A stretch of DNA of 64,000 bases from BOG-908 sp965199235 (GTDB lineage: Bacteria; Pseudomonadota; Alphaproteobacteria; Acetobacterales; Acetobacteraceae): the NCBI GenBank assembly GCA_965199235.1, contig CBDAQU010000002.1, positions 1,736,001 through 1,800,000 on the forward strand, read 5' to 3'. The notes under the pieces were generated by a model, which was not told the origin of the DNA, did no database searches, and was given only the letters and a program-made list of their open reading frames with translations. The position numbers and the translations under genes are program-made. The stretch's first letter is position 1. The number at the start of each line of letters is the position of its first letter. Shown piece after piece: positions 13,485 to 26,144 of this stretch.

Positions 13485-13956
13485 GACCTCGGTGAACCTG
13501 TGTTTCCACCTGCACTTCAGGCGCGTTCCGAGCAACGCGCCTGATCGCCTCTGCCATGCTCGCAACGCCGTTACCACGGTTGCTAGACAACGCGGCTATT
13601 AGGCCAAGACGGGTCAGAAAGCTTGGGTCAGTCAACGCGATCTCGTCCGGAGTTCGGCCCGAATATACGCGAAGAAGCAAAGCCACTAATCCAGAGACTA
13701 TGGCGGCATCTGACGCGCCGGCGAGAAACAAACGACTGTCTTGAAAATGCGTCTCCATCCATACCTGGCTTTGGCAACCTGGTACCCGGTGCGAATCGTC
13801 CTTCCAAAGGTCTGGAAAGACGGGCAGCTTTCGACCTAGCTCGATTATGAGCTGGTAGCGATCTAACCAGTCGTCAAAAACGTCAAGCTCTTCCTGAATG
13901 GCAGCTATCGCGAGAGCGGCCGTCTTATCCTGCGGAGCTACAAAAGGGTCTGACAT
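13471..13956 (-). CDS. sufE: SufE family cysteine desulfuration protein
   Basis: SufE accepts sulfur from the cysteine desulfurase SufS on an active-site Cys and passes it to the Fe-S scaffold. The protein has the SufE core: EELDVFDDWLDRYQLIIELG, then FPDLWKDDSHRVPGCQSQVW, in which Cys61 is the sulfur acceptor. It is 161 aa from the chosen ATG, slightly longer than the E. coli protein. The start is uncertain: in-frame ATGs also lie at 13965 and 14001, and none has a convincing Shine-Dalgarno at normal spacing. No sufS or other suf gene is adjacent. It converges on otsA with overlapping stop regions. Confidence 0.88.
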   Translation of the reverse strand: MSDPFVAPQDKTAALAIAAIQEELDVFDDWLDRYQLIIELGRKLPVFPDLWKDDSHRVPGCQSQVWMETHFQDSRLFLAGASDAAIVSGLVALLLRVYSGRTPDEIALTDPSFLTRLGLIAALSSNRGNGVASMAEAIRRVARNAPEVQVETQVHRGLKIS

Positions 13957-14025
13957 ACCTCTCATGTGCAGTCGGCTCTCGCGTGCGTCAACGTCGCCCA
14001 TCTTTTCGGTTTGGTTGTCGTTAGG

Positions 14026-14054
14026 TTGACATATGTTTGGTGTGGGCATATGTG
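14026..14054 (+). promoter_or_regulatory. Candidate rRNA operon promoter
   Basis: TTGACA at 14026-14031 and TATGTG at 14049-14054 are separated by 17 bases, a sigma70-type arrangement with a perfect -35 and a 4-of-6 -10. It lies upstream of boxA and about 450 bases before the 16S start, in the orientation needed to drive the rrn operon. Inference from sequence only. Confidence 0.55.
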
Positions 14055-14501
14055 GTGTTCACCGGCGGCGCTGCAGATTTTTCTTGTAGTGTTTGGTTGG
14101 TTTCTATAGCTTTCCCGGCCTTGGCTTGGTGGCTGGATTGGATGGATCGGTGCTTATGCTCTGTTGAGGGGCTATGGCTCTGGTTGTCTGATTGTGTTCT
14201 TTGAGAAGAGAATCTGTAGAGGAAGGGATACGTTGGCGGCGTCTCTATGGCGTTCATGTGTGAGCATGTTCGTGTTGGGGGTGGCTGGTTGGATGTTTGT
14301 TTGGGAGGTTTTCTCCTGACTGCATTGGCGAGGCTGCTTCATGGGATGGCTGTAGGCGTATTCGTTTTACGCAAACGCTTTATGATGGAGTGGTTACTGG
14401 TTCTGCGCCCCTCGTGCGGGACTGGTGGCTGATGGGTTTTGGGGTCTGTTCTGACGTCTTTTGTTTGATGGCTGGAGACGGTTGTTTGGCAATTGGCTGA
14501 T
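14055..14501 (+). other. rRNA operon leader
   Basis: About 450 bases of G/T-rich sequence between the candidate promoter and mature 16S. I see no credible gene. It contains the boxA at 14195-14204; the rest would be removed during rRNA processing. Confidence 0.6.
14195..14204 (+). promoter_or_regulatory. boxA-like antitermination site
   Basis: TGTTCTTTGA followed by GAAGAGAATCTG resembles the alphaproteobacterial rrn leader boxA (TGCTCTTTGACA), which binds NusB/NusE to prevent Rho termination. Its place between promoter and 16S is the expected one. Confidence 0.6.
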
Positions 14502-16372
<1,871 letters not shown>

Positions 16373-16442
16373 TCTGTTACCGGGATGCTGTCCAGTCTGG
16401 CGGGTGTCCTATGGACATAATTAGCGGTAACTGGCGACTGGA

Positions 16443-16515
16443 GGGGGCTTAGCTCAGCTGGTAGAGCACCTGCTTTGCAAGCAGGGGGTCATCGGTTCGA
16501 GTCCGATAGTCTCCA
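16443..16515 (+). tRNA. tRNA-Ala (anticodon TGC)
   Basis: Second spacer tRNA. Acceptor GGGGGCT pairs with AGTCTCC using G-U wobbles, anticodon stem CCTGC/GCAGG holds loop TTTGCAA with anticodon TGC, and T-arm is ATCGG-TTCGAGT-CCGAT. Unlike the neighbouring tRNA-Ile, CCA is not encoded after the discriminator A (TACC follows). Confidence 0.96.
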
Positions 16516-16987
16516 TACCGGGTGTTGGTTGTTGGCGTGGTTCACTCTGTGCCGGCGTGCTGGATAGGGGTGCTCTGGATCTACGGGAAAGTGTGTGTGT
16601 TCGGACGTATCTGGTCTGGCCCCTAGAGTGTGGGTTGGCTGGTTGCGTTCGTTCGTCCTCTGCAGTGTGCTTTCGGGCGGGTATGTGGACGTTGGTCTTT
16701 TGTATTGTGAATCAGGTTCTGGTGCGTCTCTGGGCGTGCTGCGGTCAGCCAGTCTGACCGGATGTCCGTGCGTGGCGACACGTGTGGCTCCAAGACCGCG
16801 GCGACGACGATCAGAGGCGATAAAAGCTGAGCATCAGCAGTTAGTCGTAAGCGACAATCGTTGGACGTTCTGCCGATTGGACGCTGAGATTTACAGCTGA
16901 AAGCGTATTTTGTTTCTGTGCATGGTGAATGGATTGGGCGGCTTGAGGTCATCTCTGATGACTGACTGGTGATGTCTGCATCCTGGA
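16516..16987 (+). other. tRNA-Ala to 23S internal spacer
   Basis: About 470 bases of transcribed spacer. I see no further tRNA and no credible gene; the open frames here carry no recognisable domain and overlap a processed region. Confidence 0.8.
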
Positions 16988-19733
<2,746 letters not shown>

Positions 19734-19977
19734 AGTATCAGATGCCGGGATGGAGTTGTCGTCATTGGCAGCTGCTGCAACGGCAGTGATACCTACCATG
19801 CATAGAAACAAGATACGTCTACCAGGCGTCAGCGTTCATTCGTCACTCGTCAGCAAGGCGATGCAGACTGAACCGACGCCGTGCTCATCGACCAGAACCT
19901 GCGCCGGCAGTAGCCGTCACCCTCGTCCCCTCTGAGGACTGACAGTTGACCCCGACGCCTGATAGAGTGCCTTGGAC

Positions 19978-20095
19978 GACCTGGTGGCCATTGCGGGGAG
20001 CCTGCACCCGATCCCATCCCGAACTCGGCCGTGAAAACCCCCAGCGCCTATGATACTGCGTCTCAAGACGCGGGAAAGTCGGTCGCCGCCAGGTC
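19978..20095 (+). rRNA. rrf: 5S ribosomal RNA
   Basis: About 118 bases beginning GACCTGGTGGCC and ending GGTCGCCGCCAGGTC, whose terminal arms pair. The internal CCCGATCCCATCCCGAACTC is the conserved 5S loop. It lies 244 bases after the 23S and before tRNA-fMet. Confidence 0.95.
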
Positions 20096-20162
20096 TTCCA
20101 AAGCACTCCAATCAGCACACCATACACGCCTCAAATCACCACAATACCTCATATACCACCAA

Positions 20163-20239
<77 letters not shown>

Positions 20240-20353
20240 CGGTGTCGTCAATGGCGTGAGATCGTCGGCGCAATGTCGACCACGGACGACATATTTTAGT
20301 TGGTGGCATAGTTTGTGGTTGATAGATGATCAACCGCTCCATGAAGGGCCACA

Positions 20354-21325
20354 ATGGCGCTGATATTGATTACAGGCGTTGCTGGATTTATTGGGTCGAA
20401 TGTCGCGCGAGCGTTAAGTAGGTCCGGACACGATGTAGTTGGCTGTGACCGTCTTCGTGATAGTCTCAAGTGGCGTAACTTGATCGGTATATCATTACGT
20501 GATTTGCTAATGCCCGCTGCGCTACAAGACTGGCTAAGTCTACATCGCGGTAAAGTCAGCCATGTTATCCATCTTGGAGCAGTCTCGAATACTATGGAGA
20601 CTAACGGTGACCGACTCGTTCGAAGTAACATTCGTTTGTCACTTGACTTGTGGTCGTGGTGTAGCGAACACCAAACGTCGTTTATTTATGCATCATCCGC
20701 TGCTACTTATGGTGATGGCGAGCAGGGCTTCCTTGATCTGGAAGAAAGTGCAGCACTTCGGCGCTTACGCCCGCTTAACGCTTATGGATGGTCTAAGCAA
20801 TTTGTCGATAGCCGTTTAGTTTCTGACGTCGAAGCTAATCGACCGATCCCTCCGCAGTGGGTTGGGTTGAAGCTCTTTAATGTTTACGGGCTCGGTGAGA
20901 ACCACAAAGGGAATATGAAGTCTCTGATATCTAAAATCCTTCCGCTTGTCCGAGAGGGTGCTACCATAAAATTGTTCAAATCATACAATCCTCAATACGA
21001 GGACGGTGCGCAATTACGAGACTTTATCTACATCGATGATGTCGTCTCGGTAATAAAATGGTTGTGTGGATCTCCACACGTATCAGGGTTGTTTAATGTG
21101 GGCAGCGGTGTAGCGAGAACCTGGATAGATGTTGTTCAAGTCACAAGCAGCTGTCTTGATCAGCCAACCAGGATTGAATACATCGAAATGCCGTTGCACC
21201 TACGTGCTCAATACCAGTATTTTACGAGAGCGCCCATCGAAAAGCTTCGTCGTGCAGGCTGGTCCGGTCAGACTACATCGTTAGAGCAAGGTATTTCTTC
21301 TTACATCAACAATGCCAGGTGCTGA
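20354..21325 (+). CDS. hldD: ADP-L-glycero-D-manno-heptose-6-epimerase
   Basis: NAD(P)-dependent short-chain epimerase that makes ADP-L-glycero-beta-D-manno-heptose for the lipopolysaccharide inner core. The 323 aa protein has an N-terminal Rossmann motif LITGVAGFIGSNVARAL, catalytic region YASSAATYG and YGWSKQFVD (YxxxK), and HldD-specific stretches LRDFIYIDDVV, GLFNVGSGVARTW and IEYIEMPLHLRAQYQYFT. Codon use is clearly more AT-rich than in the genes after 25.2 kb, so it may have been acquired or simply belong to a low-GC surface-sugar locus. It directly follows the tRNA-fMet end of the rRNA operon; no other heptose genes are adjacent. I see no strong Shine-Dalgarno before the ATG. Confidence 0.9.
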   Translation: MALILITGVAGFIGSNVARALSRSGHDVVGCDRLRDSLKWRNLIGISLRDLLMPAALQDWLSLHRGKVSHVIHLGAVSNTMETNGDRLVRSNIRLSLDLWSWCSEHQTSFIYASSAATYGDGEQGFLDLEESAALRRLRPLNAYGWSKQFVDSRLVSDVEANRPIPPQWVGLKLFNVYGLGENHKGNMKSLISKILPLVREGATIKLFKSYNPQYEDGAQLRDFIYIDDVVSVIKWLCGSPHVSGLFNVGSGVARTWIDVVQVTSSCLDQPTRIEYIEMPLHLRAQYQYFTRAPIEKLRRAGWSGQTTSLEQGISSYINNARC

Positions 21326-21493
21326 GGACAGAACGCGGCATACAGCAGGTGAGATACCACGTGCGTTTGCAGCCTGATGGCTCCGTACGAAGGCTAAATC
21401 AGTTTGACCTGCGAGCAGACTTGATACCTCGCCAGTGAGAGCGACGAAATGCCGGGCGACGATCGTGATACGAGGAGTTGCCAATCTAATAAG

Positions 21494-21510
21494 ATTGCTT
21501 TGTAAGCAAT
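21494..21510. terminator. Weak hairpin between convergent hldD and cyclase genes
   Basis: ATTGCTT-TGT-AAGCAAT forms a 7-bp stem with a 3-base loop. It lies between the 3' ends of hldD and the diguanylate cyclase gene. Only short T-rich stretches follow on either strand, so terminator activity is a guess. Confidence 0.35.
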
Positions 21511-21525
21511 GAGATGACTGAAGTT

Positions 21526-24453
21526 TTAGACTGGCGCCATAGCCTCTGATACTACAATTCTGTCACGACCTTGGGCCTTGGCTTTATAAAGTGCGTCATC
21601 GGCTCTTCCAACCACCGATCTCCAGTCGTCATGTGCAATGACATGCGTCACACCGATGCTGCAGGTGATAGAAATCATTTCACTATCAATCAAAAACAAC
21701 TGATCACAGACCGCGCCATCAATGACACGTATTTGTTCGACGTTGGATGCCTCAGAGCCGCAGAGAACAATAAGTATCTCCTCCCCTCCATACCGTCCAG
21801 CGTAGTCGTTCGGCCGCAGTGCTTGCCGCAGCCGATGTCCTATCTCTCGCAGGATTTCGTCGCCGGCAAGATGCCCGAAACGGTCGTTGACGCTCTTGAA
21901 ATGGTCTACATCGAGTAGGCCAACTGTTAAGCAAAAACTGCGATCGCCGTTTGCCAGCATTTGGTCTAGTCGGGACTGCGCTTCACCCCGCGTCAGGAGT
22001 TTGGTCAGGTTGTCCTGTGTCGCCAGCCTTTTCAGCTCATTCTGAGCTTGAAGAATCTCTTTTGTCTGGAACTTCACCTCGCGTTCCAAATAACGCCTCT
22101 GCTGAAGTAGCATACGCGTACGCAAACACAAAAGCCCGTACACGGCCCCGGACATGCTCAGCCCATATAGCGTGATCAAGGGCCACCAGAGCCACCACGG
22201 CTGGCGCATGCGCAGTAAAACTGAGACGGGTCGCGACACCTGGTTAGTGAGAGGGTCATAGGCAACCACCTCAAAGAGGTGATGTCCTGGAGGTACCGAC
22301 GGATATCGCGCATAGCCGCTGGCGGTTTCGGCCCAGTCCTTGTCTACGCCGTCCAACTTGTATCGAAAACGTGCCTCTCCATCAATTTGAAAGTTGATGA
22401 TACCAAACTGAACCAGTAGAGAGTCACGAGAGAAAGAGACAGCTCGCCCGTTGTAAGTCTGTTCGCCCACCCGCACTAAGGTGATGACCGGGCGTAAGGT
22501 GTTCTGCTGAAAAAGACGTGTCGGCTCCAGGATGTGAGAAATTCCTTGGCTGGTGCCGAACCACATTGATCCGTCCGTGTCCTCGTAGACGCTACCCTGA
22601 TCCAGGTCGTTCCAGATAAGACCGTCATCGGTGTTTGCAGACACCCAACGCTTGCCATCGAAAACCGAAAGGCCGTTGTCTGTTCCAACCCAAACCCAGT
22701 CTCGGCTATCGACGAAAAGCGAGACTATAGTGTTAGAGACGATGTCAGGCGGCCCAAACTGCGCGACGTTGGCCACGCTGTCACCATTCAGAGACAAACG
22801 GTATAAATCGCCGCCTACTCCGCCGACCCATACAATATCTGATTTTGAGATGGCTAACGTGAGCGGCTCAAACTCAGATGCTGGCCAAGCGAAATCGATA
22901 ACGCGTGCCGTGCCATCCAGGTGCAAGTGGATTAACTGACGCTTTCGGATAATCCAAAGACTACCGTCTGCACCTATCACTGCCGTGGCCAATGGGCCGG
23001 TTACATCGTGATTGAGCTGTGGAGCTTTTGGATGTGCTGCGTCGTCGATCAGGTATAATCCATGCTCCGTGATGAACCACAGACGTGATCCAGCTCCGTG
23101 CAATATCTTGTCGACTTCGGGTAGCCTGAAATACTCTGCCTTTCCGGTTCTTAGAGTTACACAGTAGATACCGTCTGATCCCTCAGACCGCCAGAGATGC
23201 CCAAACTGGTCAGTGGCGATAGCAAACGACGGCTTGTCAAAATGTCGGCGAGCGATGATAGAGTCCAACTCCCCGATGGCGTCAACGCCCTCGTCATTAG
23301 CAACCCATAACGGGCCGTCAGGCTGCCGGGCCATTTGCCACACGACGTCGTTGGATAAACCGTCACGATGATCCAGGCTCTCCCACATACCGTAGCCCAG
23401 TGTTCTCAACACTCCTTTGCCAAGCACTCCCAACCAGAGGCCTTTTTCGTGGTCAAACAATACCGACAATATAGGAACTGTTGGGAGCCCGTTGGCGGCC
23501 GTCAGCATTTGCCATCTCCCTTTGACCTGTATCATCAACCCTTCAGCAGATTGCGTTAGGACACCCCCAGACGGTGTCTCTGCAAGGAAGAGACGATGAG
23601 GGTAGTTCGTGTACCGTCCCCCTTGTTCAGGGAGCGTGCTTAGGCGGACTTCGCCAGTTGCAGGGACAATCTCTACGAGACGGGAGGCTGACCGCGCAAG
23701 TAGGTGTCCGTTTCCCAAGACGAGAAATGCAGCCCAGTTGTCGTTTGGCACTCCTTCACGCAGTCCAAAACACAGCTTGGTGCCAGCAGAAAGCCGGCAA
23801 ATCCCTCCATCTGACTGAGCAAGCCAGATCGCGGTGCCGTCGGACGCCAAGGGCGTTGCATTCTGCAACGGATAAATTGGCCTGAGCGACAAATCCTCTG
23901 CGGGTTCGATCGATGGTGTAGAGACAAGGCTACCTGTATGGACAAAAAACAACCTGCCTTGCGCGGCAAAAATGGCTCCGTCGCGCCACGGAACAATTTG
24001 ACCCCGTTCGTCGTCATCAATGCTGTTTACAGAACGCGCTACGTGGAACCTAAGATTGTAAGGGGGTGTCTGATCATTGATGTGGTGTTCAGCAACAAAA
24101 ATGGAGTGAGAGTAACGGAGAATGATTCGACCTCTCGCGTCGAATGTGAGTGCATGAACGAAGCCACCATCGGGTAACCCTTGTTTGGGTCCAAGATTGA
24201 GAAAGTGGCGCCCATCATAGGCGAAAAGGCCGTGCTCGGTACAAACTAGAATAAAGCCAGATGCATCTTGTTGAAGACATGATGCCCAGGCATTCGTTAG
24301 ACCTTCAGCTTGGCTATACGTCCGAAATCCCAGTCGCTGTCCGTTAGCCGGACGCATTGAAATGTCGAAAAAGACGATCGCAAACACAAGAGAAACTAGA
24401 ACGCGGAGAGTGGGTAATGACTTCGGTCGGTTCGAAACCCAGGCGCGACTCAA
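21526..24453 (-). CDS. Membrane diguanylate cyclase with periplasmic propeller sensor
   Basis: Predicted to make cyclic di-GMP from two GTP in response to a periplasmic signal. Order in the 975 aa: signal/TM segment (LRVLVSLVFAIVFFDISM), a beta-propeller of two-component-regulator type repeats over about residues 40-640 (GLSNDVVWQMARQPDGPLWV, WVWVGTDNGLSVFDGKRW, MWFGTSQGISHI), a Y_Y_Y-type domain (FRYKLDGVDKDWAET), a TM helix (WWPLITLYGLSMSGAVYGLL), a short coiled coil, and a C-terminal GGDEF domain with GGEE at about 889. RPND five residues before GGEE is a product-inhibition I-site, so the enzyme looks active and feedback controlled. The start codon is TTG with GGAG six bases upstream. It lies 219 bases downstream of the IFHHWPH repeat gene on the same strand, with a terminator-like hairpin between. 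Confidence 0.9.
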   Translation of the reverse strand: MSRAWVSNRPKSLPTLRVLVSLVFAIVFFDISMRPANGQRLGFRTYSQAEGLTNAWASCLQQDASGFILVCTEHGLFAYDGRHFLNLGPKQGLPDGGFVHALTFDARGRIILRYSHSIFVAEHHINDQTPPYNLRFHVARSVNSIDDDERGQIVPWRDGAIFAAQGRLFFVHTGSLVSTPSIEPAEDLSLRPIYPLQNATPLASDGTAIWLAQSDGGICRLSAGTKLCFGLREGVPNDNWAAFLVLGNGHLLARSASRLVEIVPATGEVRLSTLPEQGGRYTNYPHRLFLAETPSGGVLTQSAEGLMIQVKGRWQMLTAANGLPTVPILSVLFDHEKGLWLGVLGKGVLRTLGYGMWESLDHRDGLSNDVVWQMARQPDGPLWVANDEGVDAIGELDSIIARRHFDKPSFAIATDQFGHLWRSEGSDGIYCVTLRTGKAEYFRLPEVDKILHGAGSRLWFITEHGLYLIDDAAHPKAPQLNHDVTGPLATAVIGADGSLWIIRKRQLIHLHLDGTARVIDFAWPASEFEPLTLAISKSDIVWVGGVGGDLYRLSLNGDSVANVAQFGPPDIVSNTIVSLFVDSRDWVWVGTDNGLSVFDGKRWVSANTDDGLIWNDLDQGSVYEDTDGSMWFGTSQGISHILEPTRLFQQNTLRPVITLVRVGEQTYNGRAVSFSRDSLLVQFGIINFQIDGEARFRYKLDGVDKDWAETASGYARYPSVPPGHHLFEVVAYDPLTNQVSRPVSVLLRMRQPWWLWWPLITLYGLSMSGAVYGLLCLRTRMLLQQRRYLEREVKFQTKEILQAQNELKRLATQDNLTKLLTRGEAQSRLDQMLANGDRSFCLTVGLLDVDHFKSVNDRFGHLAGDEILREIGHRLRQALRPNDYAGRYGGEEILIVLCGSEASNVEQIRVIDGAVCDQLFLIDSEMISITCSIGVTHVIAHDDWRSVVGRADDALYKAKAQGRDRIVVSEAMAPV

Positions 24454-24544
24454 TGGTAACTCCAGCCCTACTACGGTTGCTCTTTATAGCTTGGCAGCAT
24501 GATGCGCCGTGCATGCCACAGTCAGTTGGTTGACCAAGGCAAAA

Positions 24545-24572
24545 CACCTTCCCACACTCTGGCGGGAAGGTG
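24545..24572 (-). terminator. Terminator or attenuator between repeat-peptide gene and cyclase gene
   Basis: On the minus strand CACCTTCCC-N10-GGGAAGGTG forms a perfect 9-bp stem followed directly by TTTTG. This is Rho-independent terminator form, though the T run is short. It would end the small upstream transcript, or allow partial read-through into the cyclase gene. Confidence 0.6.
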
Positions 24573-24672
24573 AAGCCCAACTCGACGAGATCACGCCTTA
24601 CCAATCTGTCTGGGGTGACACAGAGACTTCTTATTAGTAGCCATGCCGAGCCGCACGGTGCTCGATTGTTTT

Positions 24673-25011
24673 TTAGATGGTATGCGGCCAATGATGAAAG
24701 ATGTTCGACGTCACGTCATTCTCAGTGTCGTTCACTAACGCAAGATGCGGCCAATGATGGAAGATGTCGGGTTTCTGGCTGACTGCAGCTGTTTTGATCG
24801 ATGCACCAAGATGCGGCCAGTGATGAAAGATCTCATGATTGAGGCTGAGCCGATCATTCATTGCAGAAGCTGTATTATGTGGCCAATGGTGGAAGATCTC
24901 CGGTGTTGGATTCGTCTGAGAGGAACCTGCGCTTGTTGCCAGCACGGCAAGAGCAAAAGCTGCGACAACACTGTTAACCTTGGAGAAAGCCCACGCAAAT
25001 TTACGACGCAT
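24673..25011 (-). CDS. Secreted repeat protein with four IFHHWPH heptapeptides
   Basis: I do not recognise this family. The 112 aa protein has a Sec signal peptide (MRRKFAWAF, hydrophobic core VVAAFALAVLA, likely cleavage near TSA-G at residue 28) and then four exact copies of IFHHWPH at residues 39-45, 61-67, 83-89 and 104-110, spaced 22, 22 and 21 residues. Each copy is preceded by Glu, Glu, Asp or Asn; the linkers are polar and unrelated. The ATG has GAGG seven bases upstream and a good promoter before it, so it is very probably expressed. Possible roles, all inference: a precursor cut into signal peptides, a histidine-rich metal binder in the periplasm, or a ligand for the sensor cyclase downstream. 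No protease, maturase or exporter gene is adjacent. Confidence 0.8.
   Translation of the reverse strand: MRRKFAWAFSKVNSVVAAFALAVLATSAGSSQTNPTPEIFHHWPHNTASAMNDRLSLNHEIFHHWPHLGASIKTAAVSQKPDIFHHWPHLALVNDTENDVTSNIFHHWPHTI
24682..24897 (-). repeat. Four in-frame coding repeats of IFHHWPH
   Basis: Units at 24877-24897, 24811-24831, 24745-24765 and 24682-24702. The DNA differs at four codons (Phe TTC/TTT, His CAC/CAT twice, Pro CCA/CCG), every change in the third position and synonymous. The linkers between units are not conserved. Confidence 0.95.
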
Positions 25012-25033
25012 AGCGACACCTCATTGTAGAGCC

Positions 25034-25050
25034 CTGGGCAGGATGCCCAG
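25034..25050 (-). promoter_or_regulatory. 5' UTR hairpin of the repeat-peptide gene
   Basis: CTGGGC-N5-GCCCAG gives a 6-bp G/C-rich stem. It falls at the predicted first bases of the transcript from the promoter at 25057-25085 and before the ribosome site, so it may stabilise the 5' end or tune translation. Confidence 0.45.
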
Positions 25051-25056
25051 TGTAAC

Positions 25057-25085
25057 AGTATACAGCACTTATGTAGCCTTGGTAA
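25057..25085 (-). promoter_or_regulatory. Promoter of the repeat-peptide gene
   Basis: On the minus strand TTACCA (25085-25080) and TATACT (25062-25057) are 17 bases apart, a sigma70-type site with a 5-of-6 -10 element. The predicted transcript start is about 40 bases before the ATG at 25011. Confidence 0.55.
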
Positions 25086-25288
25086 TGTAAAAAGGGAGTC
25101 GTTTCACTTTGATTAACGTCAGCATTTTATTTCCTGGATAGCAACAAGTGTCTTGCCAACATACCTTTGGCTGGCGAATGTACCGAAGCTGCGTCTCCTA
25201 GGCTTCGCCCGCGAGCCGTCGGTCGACGTTCAAGTACGCAACGACCGTATTGCTGAACGCGGCTGGGTTATATGTTGAGGAACTGTCG

Positions 25289-25951
25289 ATGACCGTTACA
25301 TTGCGCAACCTTCTGATCGGCCATGCTCGCCTGTTTGCCTGCGCCCTGCTCGGCTTGGCCAGTGTGGCCCTGTTGCCAAACCATTGGCCCAGCCGGGAGC
25401 GAAGCATCACGGCTTGGGACATCGGGTCGACGGCGTACCTGGCGATGCTGGGCTGGCTGTTTCTGTCCTCGTCCGTGGCTCGAATGCCGGCTCATGCCGA
25501 GGCTCAGGAGGATGGCGAATGGGTGCTGTTCTTTCTGGTGCTGGCAGGCGTGTCGGTCAGCTTCGTGGCGATCCTGGGCGAGTTCGGCAGCATGAAAGAC
25601 GCCGCAACCTCGGTAAAGGACGAGAAGGTGGCGCTCGTGGGAGGCACCCTGGCCCTTTCCTGGCTGCTGACCCAAGCCGTGTTCGCCTTGCGATACGCAC
25701 ACGAGTACTACGCCCGAGGCGCCACCCAGGGCAGTGTTGCGGGCGGGCTGGACTTTCCCAAGGAGGAGAGGCCGGACTACTGGGACTTTCTGTATTTCTC
25801 TATCGTGCTGGGTATGACGTTCCAAGTCTCCGACGTGCAGATCACGTCACGCACATTGCGCAGACTTGCCACCCTGCACGGTCTGCTCGGGTTCCTGTTC
25901 AACACCGTCATCATAGCGCTGACGGTGAACCTGGCGTCCGGCGTTCTTTAG
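25289..25951 (+). CDS. DUF1345 inner-membrane protein
   Basis: Protein of the DUF1345 family; function unknown. The 220 aa contain about five hydrophobic segments (LFACALLGLASVALLP, AYLAMLGWLFLSS, WVLFFLVLAGVSVSFVAIL, LVGGTLALSWLLTQAVFAL, LLGFLFNTVIIALTVNLA) and the family's conserved block DYWDFLYFSIVLGMTFQVSD followed by VQITSRTLRRL. The frame is open to a TTG at 25250, but the ATG at 25289 has GAGG eight bases upstream and starts the protein just before the first helix, so I use it. Neither neighbour suggests a role. Confidence 0.88.
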   Translation: MTVTLRNLLIGHARLFACALLGLASVALLPNHWPSRERSITAWDIGSTAYLAMLGWLFLSSSVARMPAHAEAQEDGEWVLFFLVLAGVSVSFVAILGEFGSMKDAATSVKDEKVALVGGTLALSWLLTQAVFALRYAHEYYARGATQGSVAGGLDFPKEERPDYWDFLYFSIVLGMTFQVSDVQITSRTLRRLATLHGLLGFLFNTVIIALTVNLASGVL

Positions 25952-26144
25952 ACGCTTGATCCCAGGGTTTAGACGGTGTTTTCGCCTTGTGTCAGTGAAG
26001 GACGCGCTATGGGCCAAGTCGTCTGCCTGGAAGCCACAACGGCTGCCGGTAGTTCTCGGCCGGGAGGTGTGCGTCATCGGCTCCTTCAGGCCGATTGCCG
26101 GCCCGCTCTCGGGCCCAGGCCGTCGAGGCCATGGTGATTTGGTG

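Noticed and set aside
20240..20353. Terminator for the rRNA operon after tRNA-fMet
   Set aside because: Complementary GTCGTC/GACGAC stretches exist, but they are far apart and no T run follows, so I do not call it.
24682..24897. Regular 63-66 base repeats as a CRISPR array
   Set aside because: Only four 21-base units, in frame inside a gene with synonymous differences; the repeats code for a peptide and no cas genes are present.
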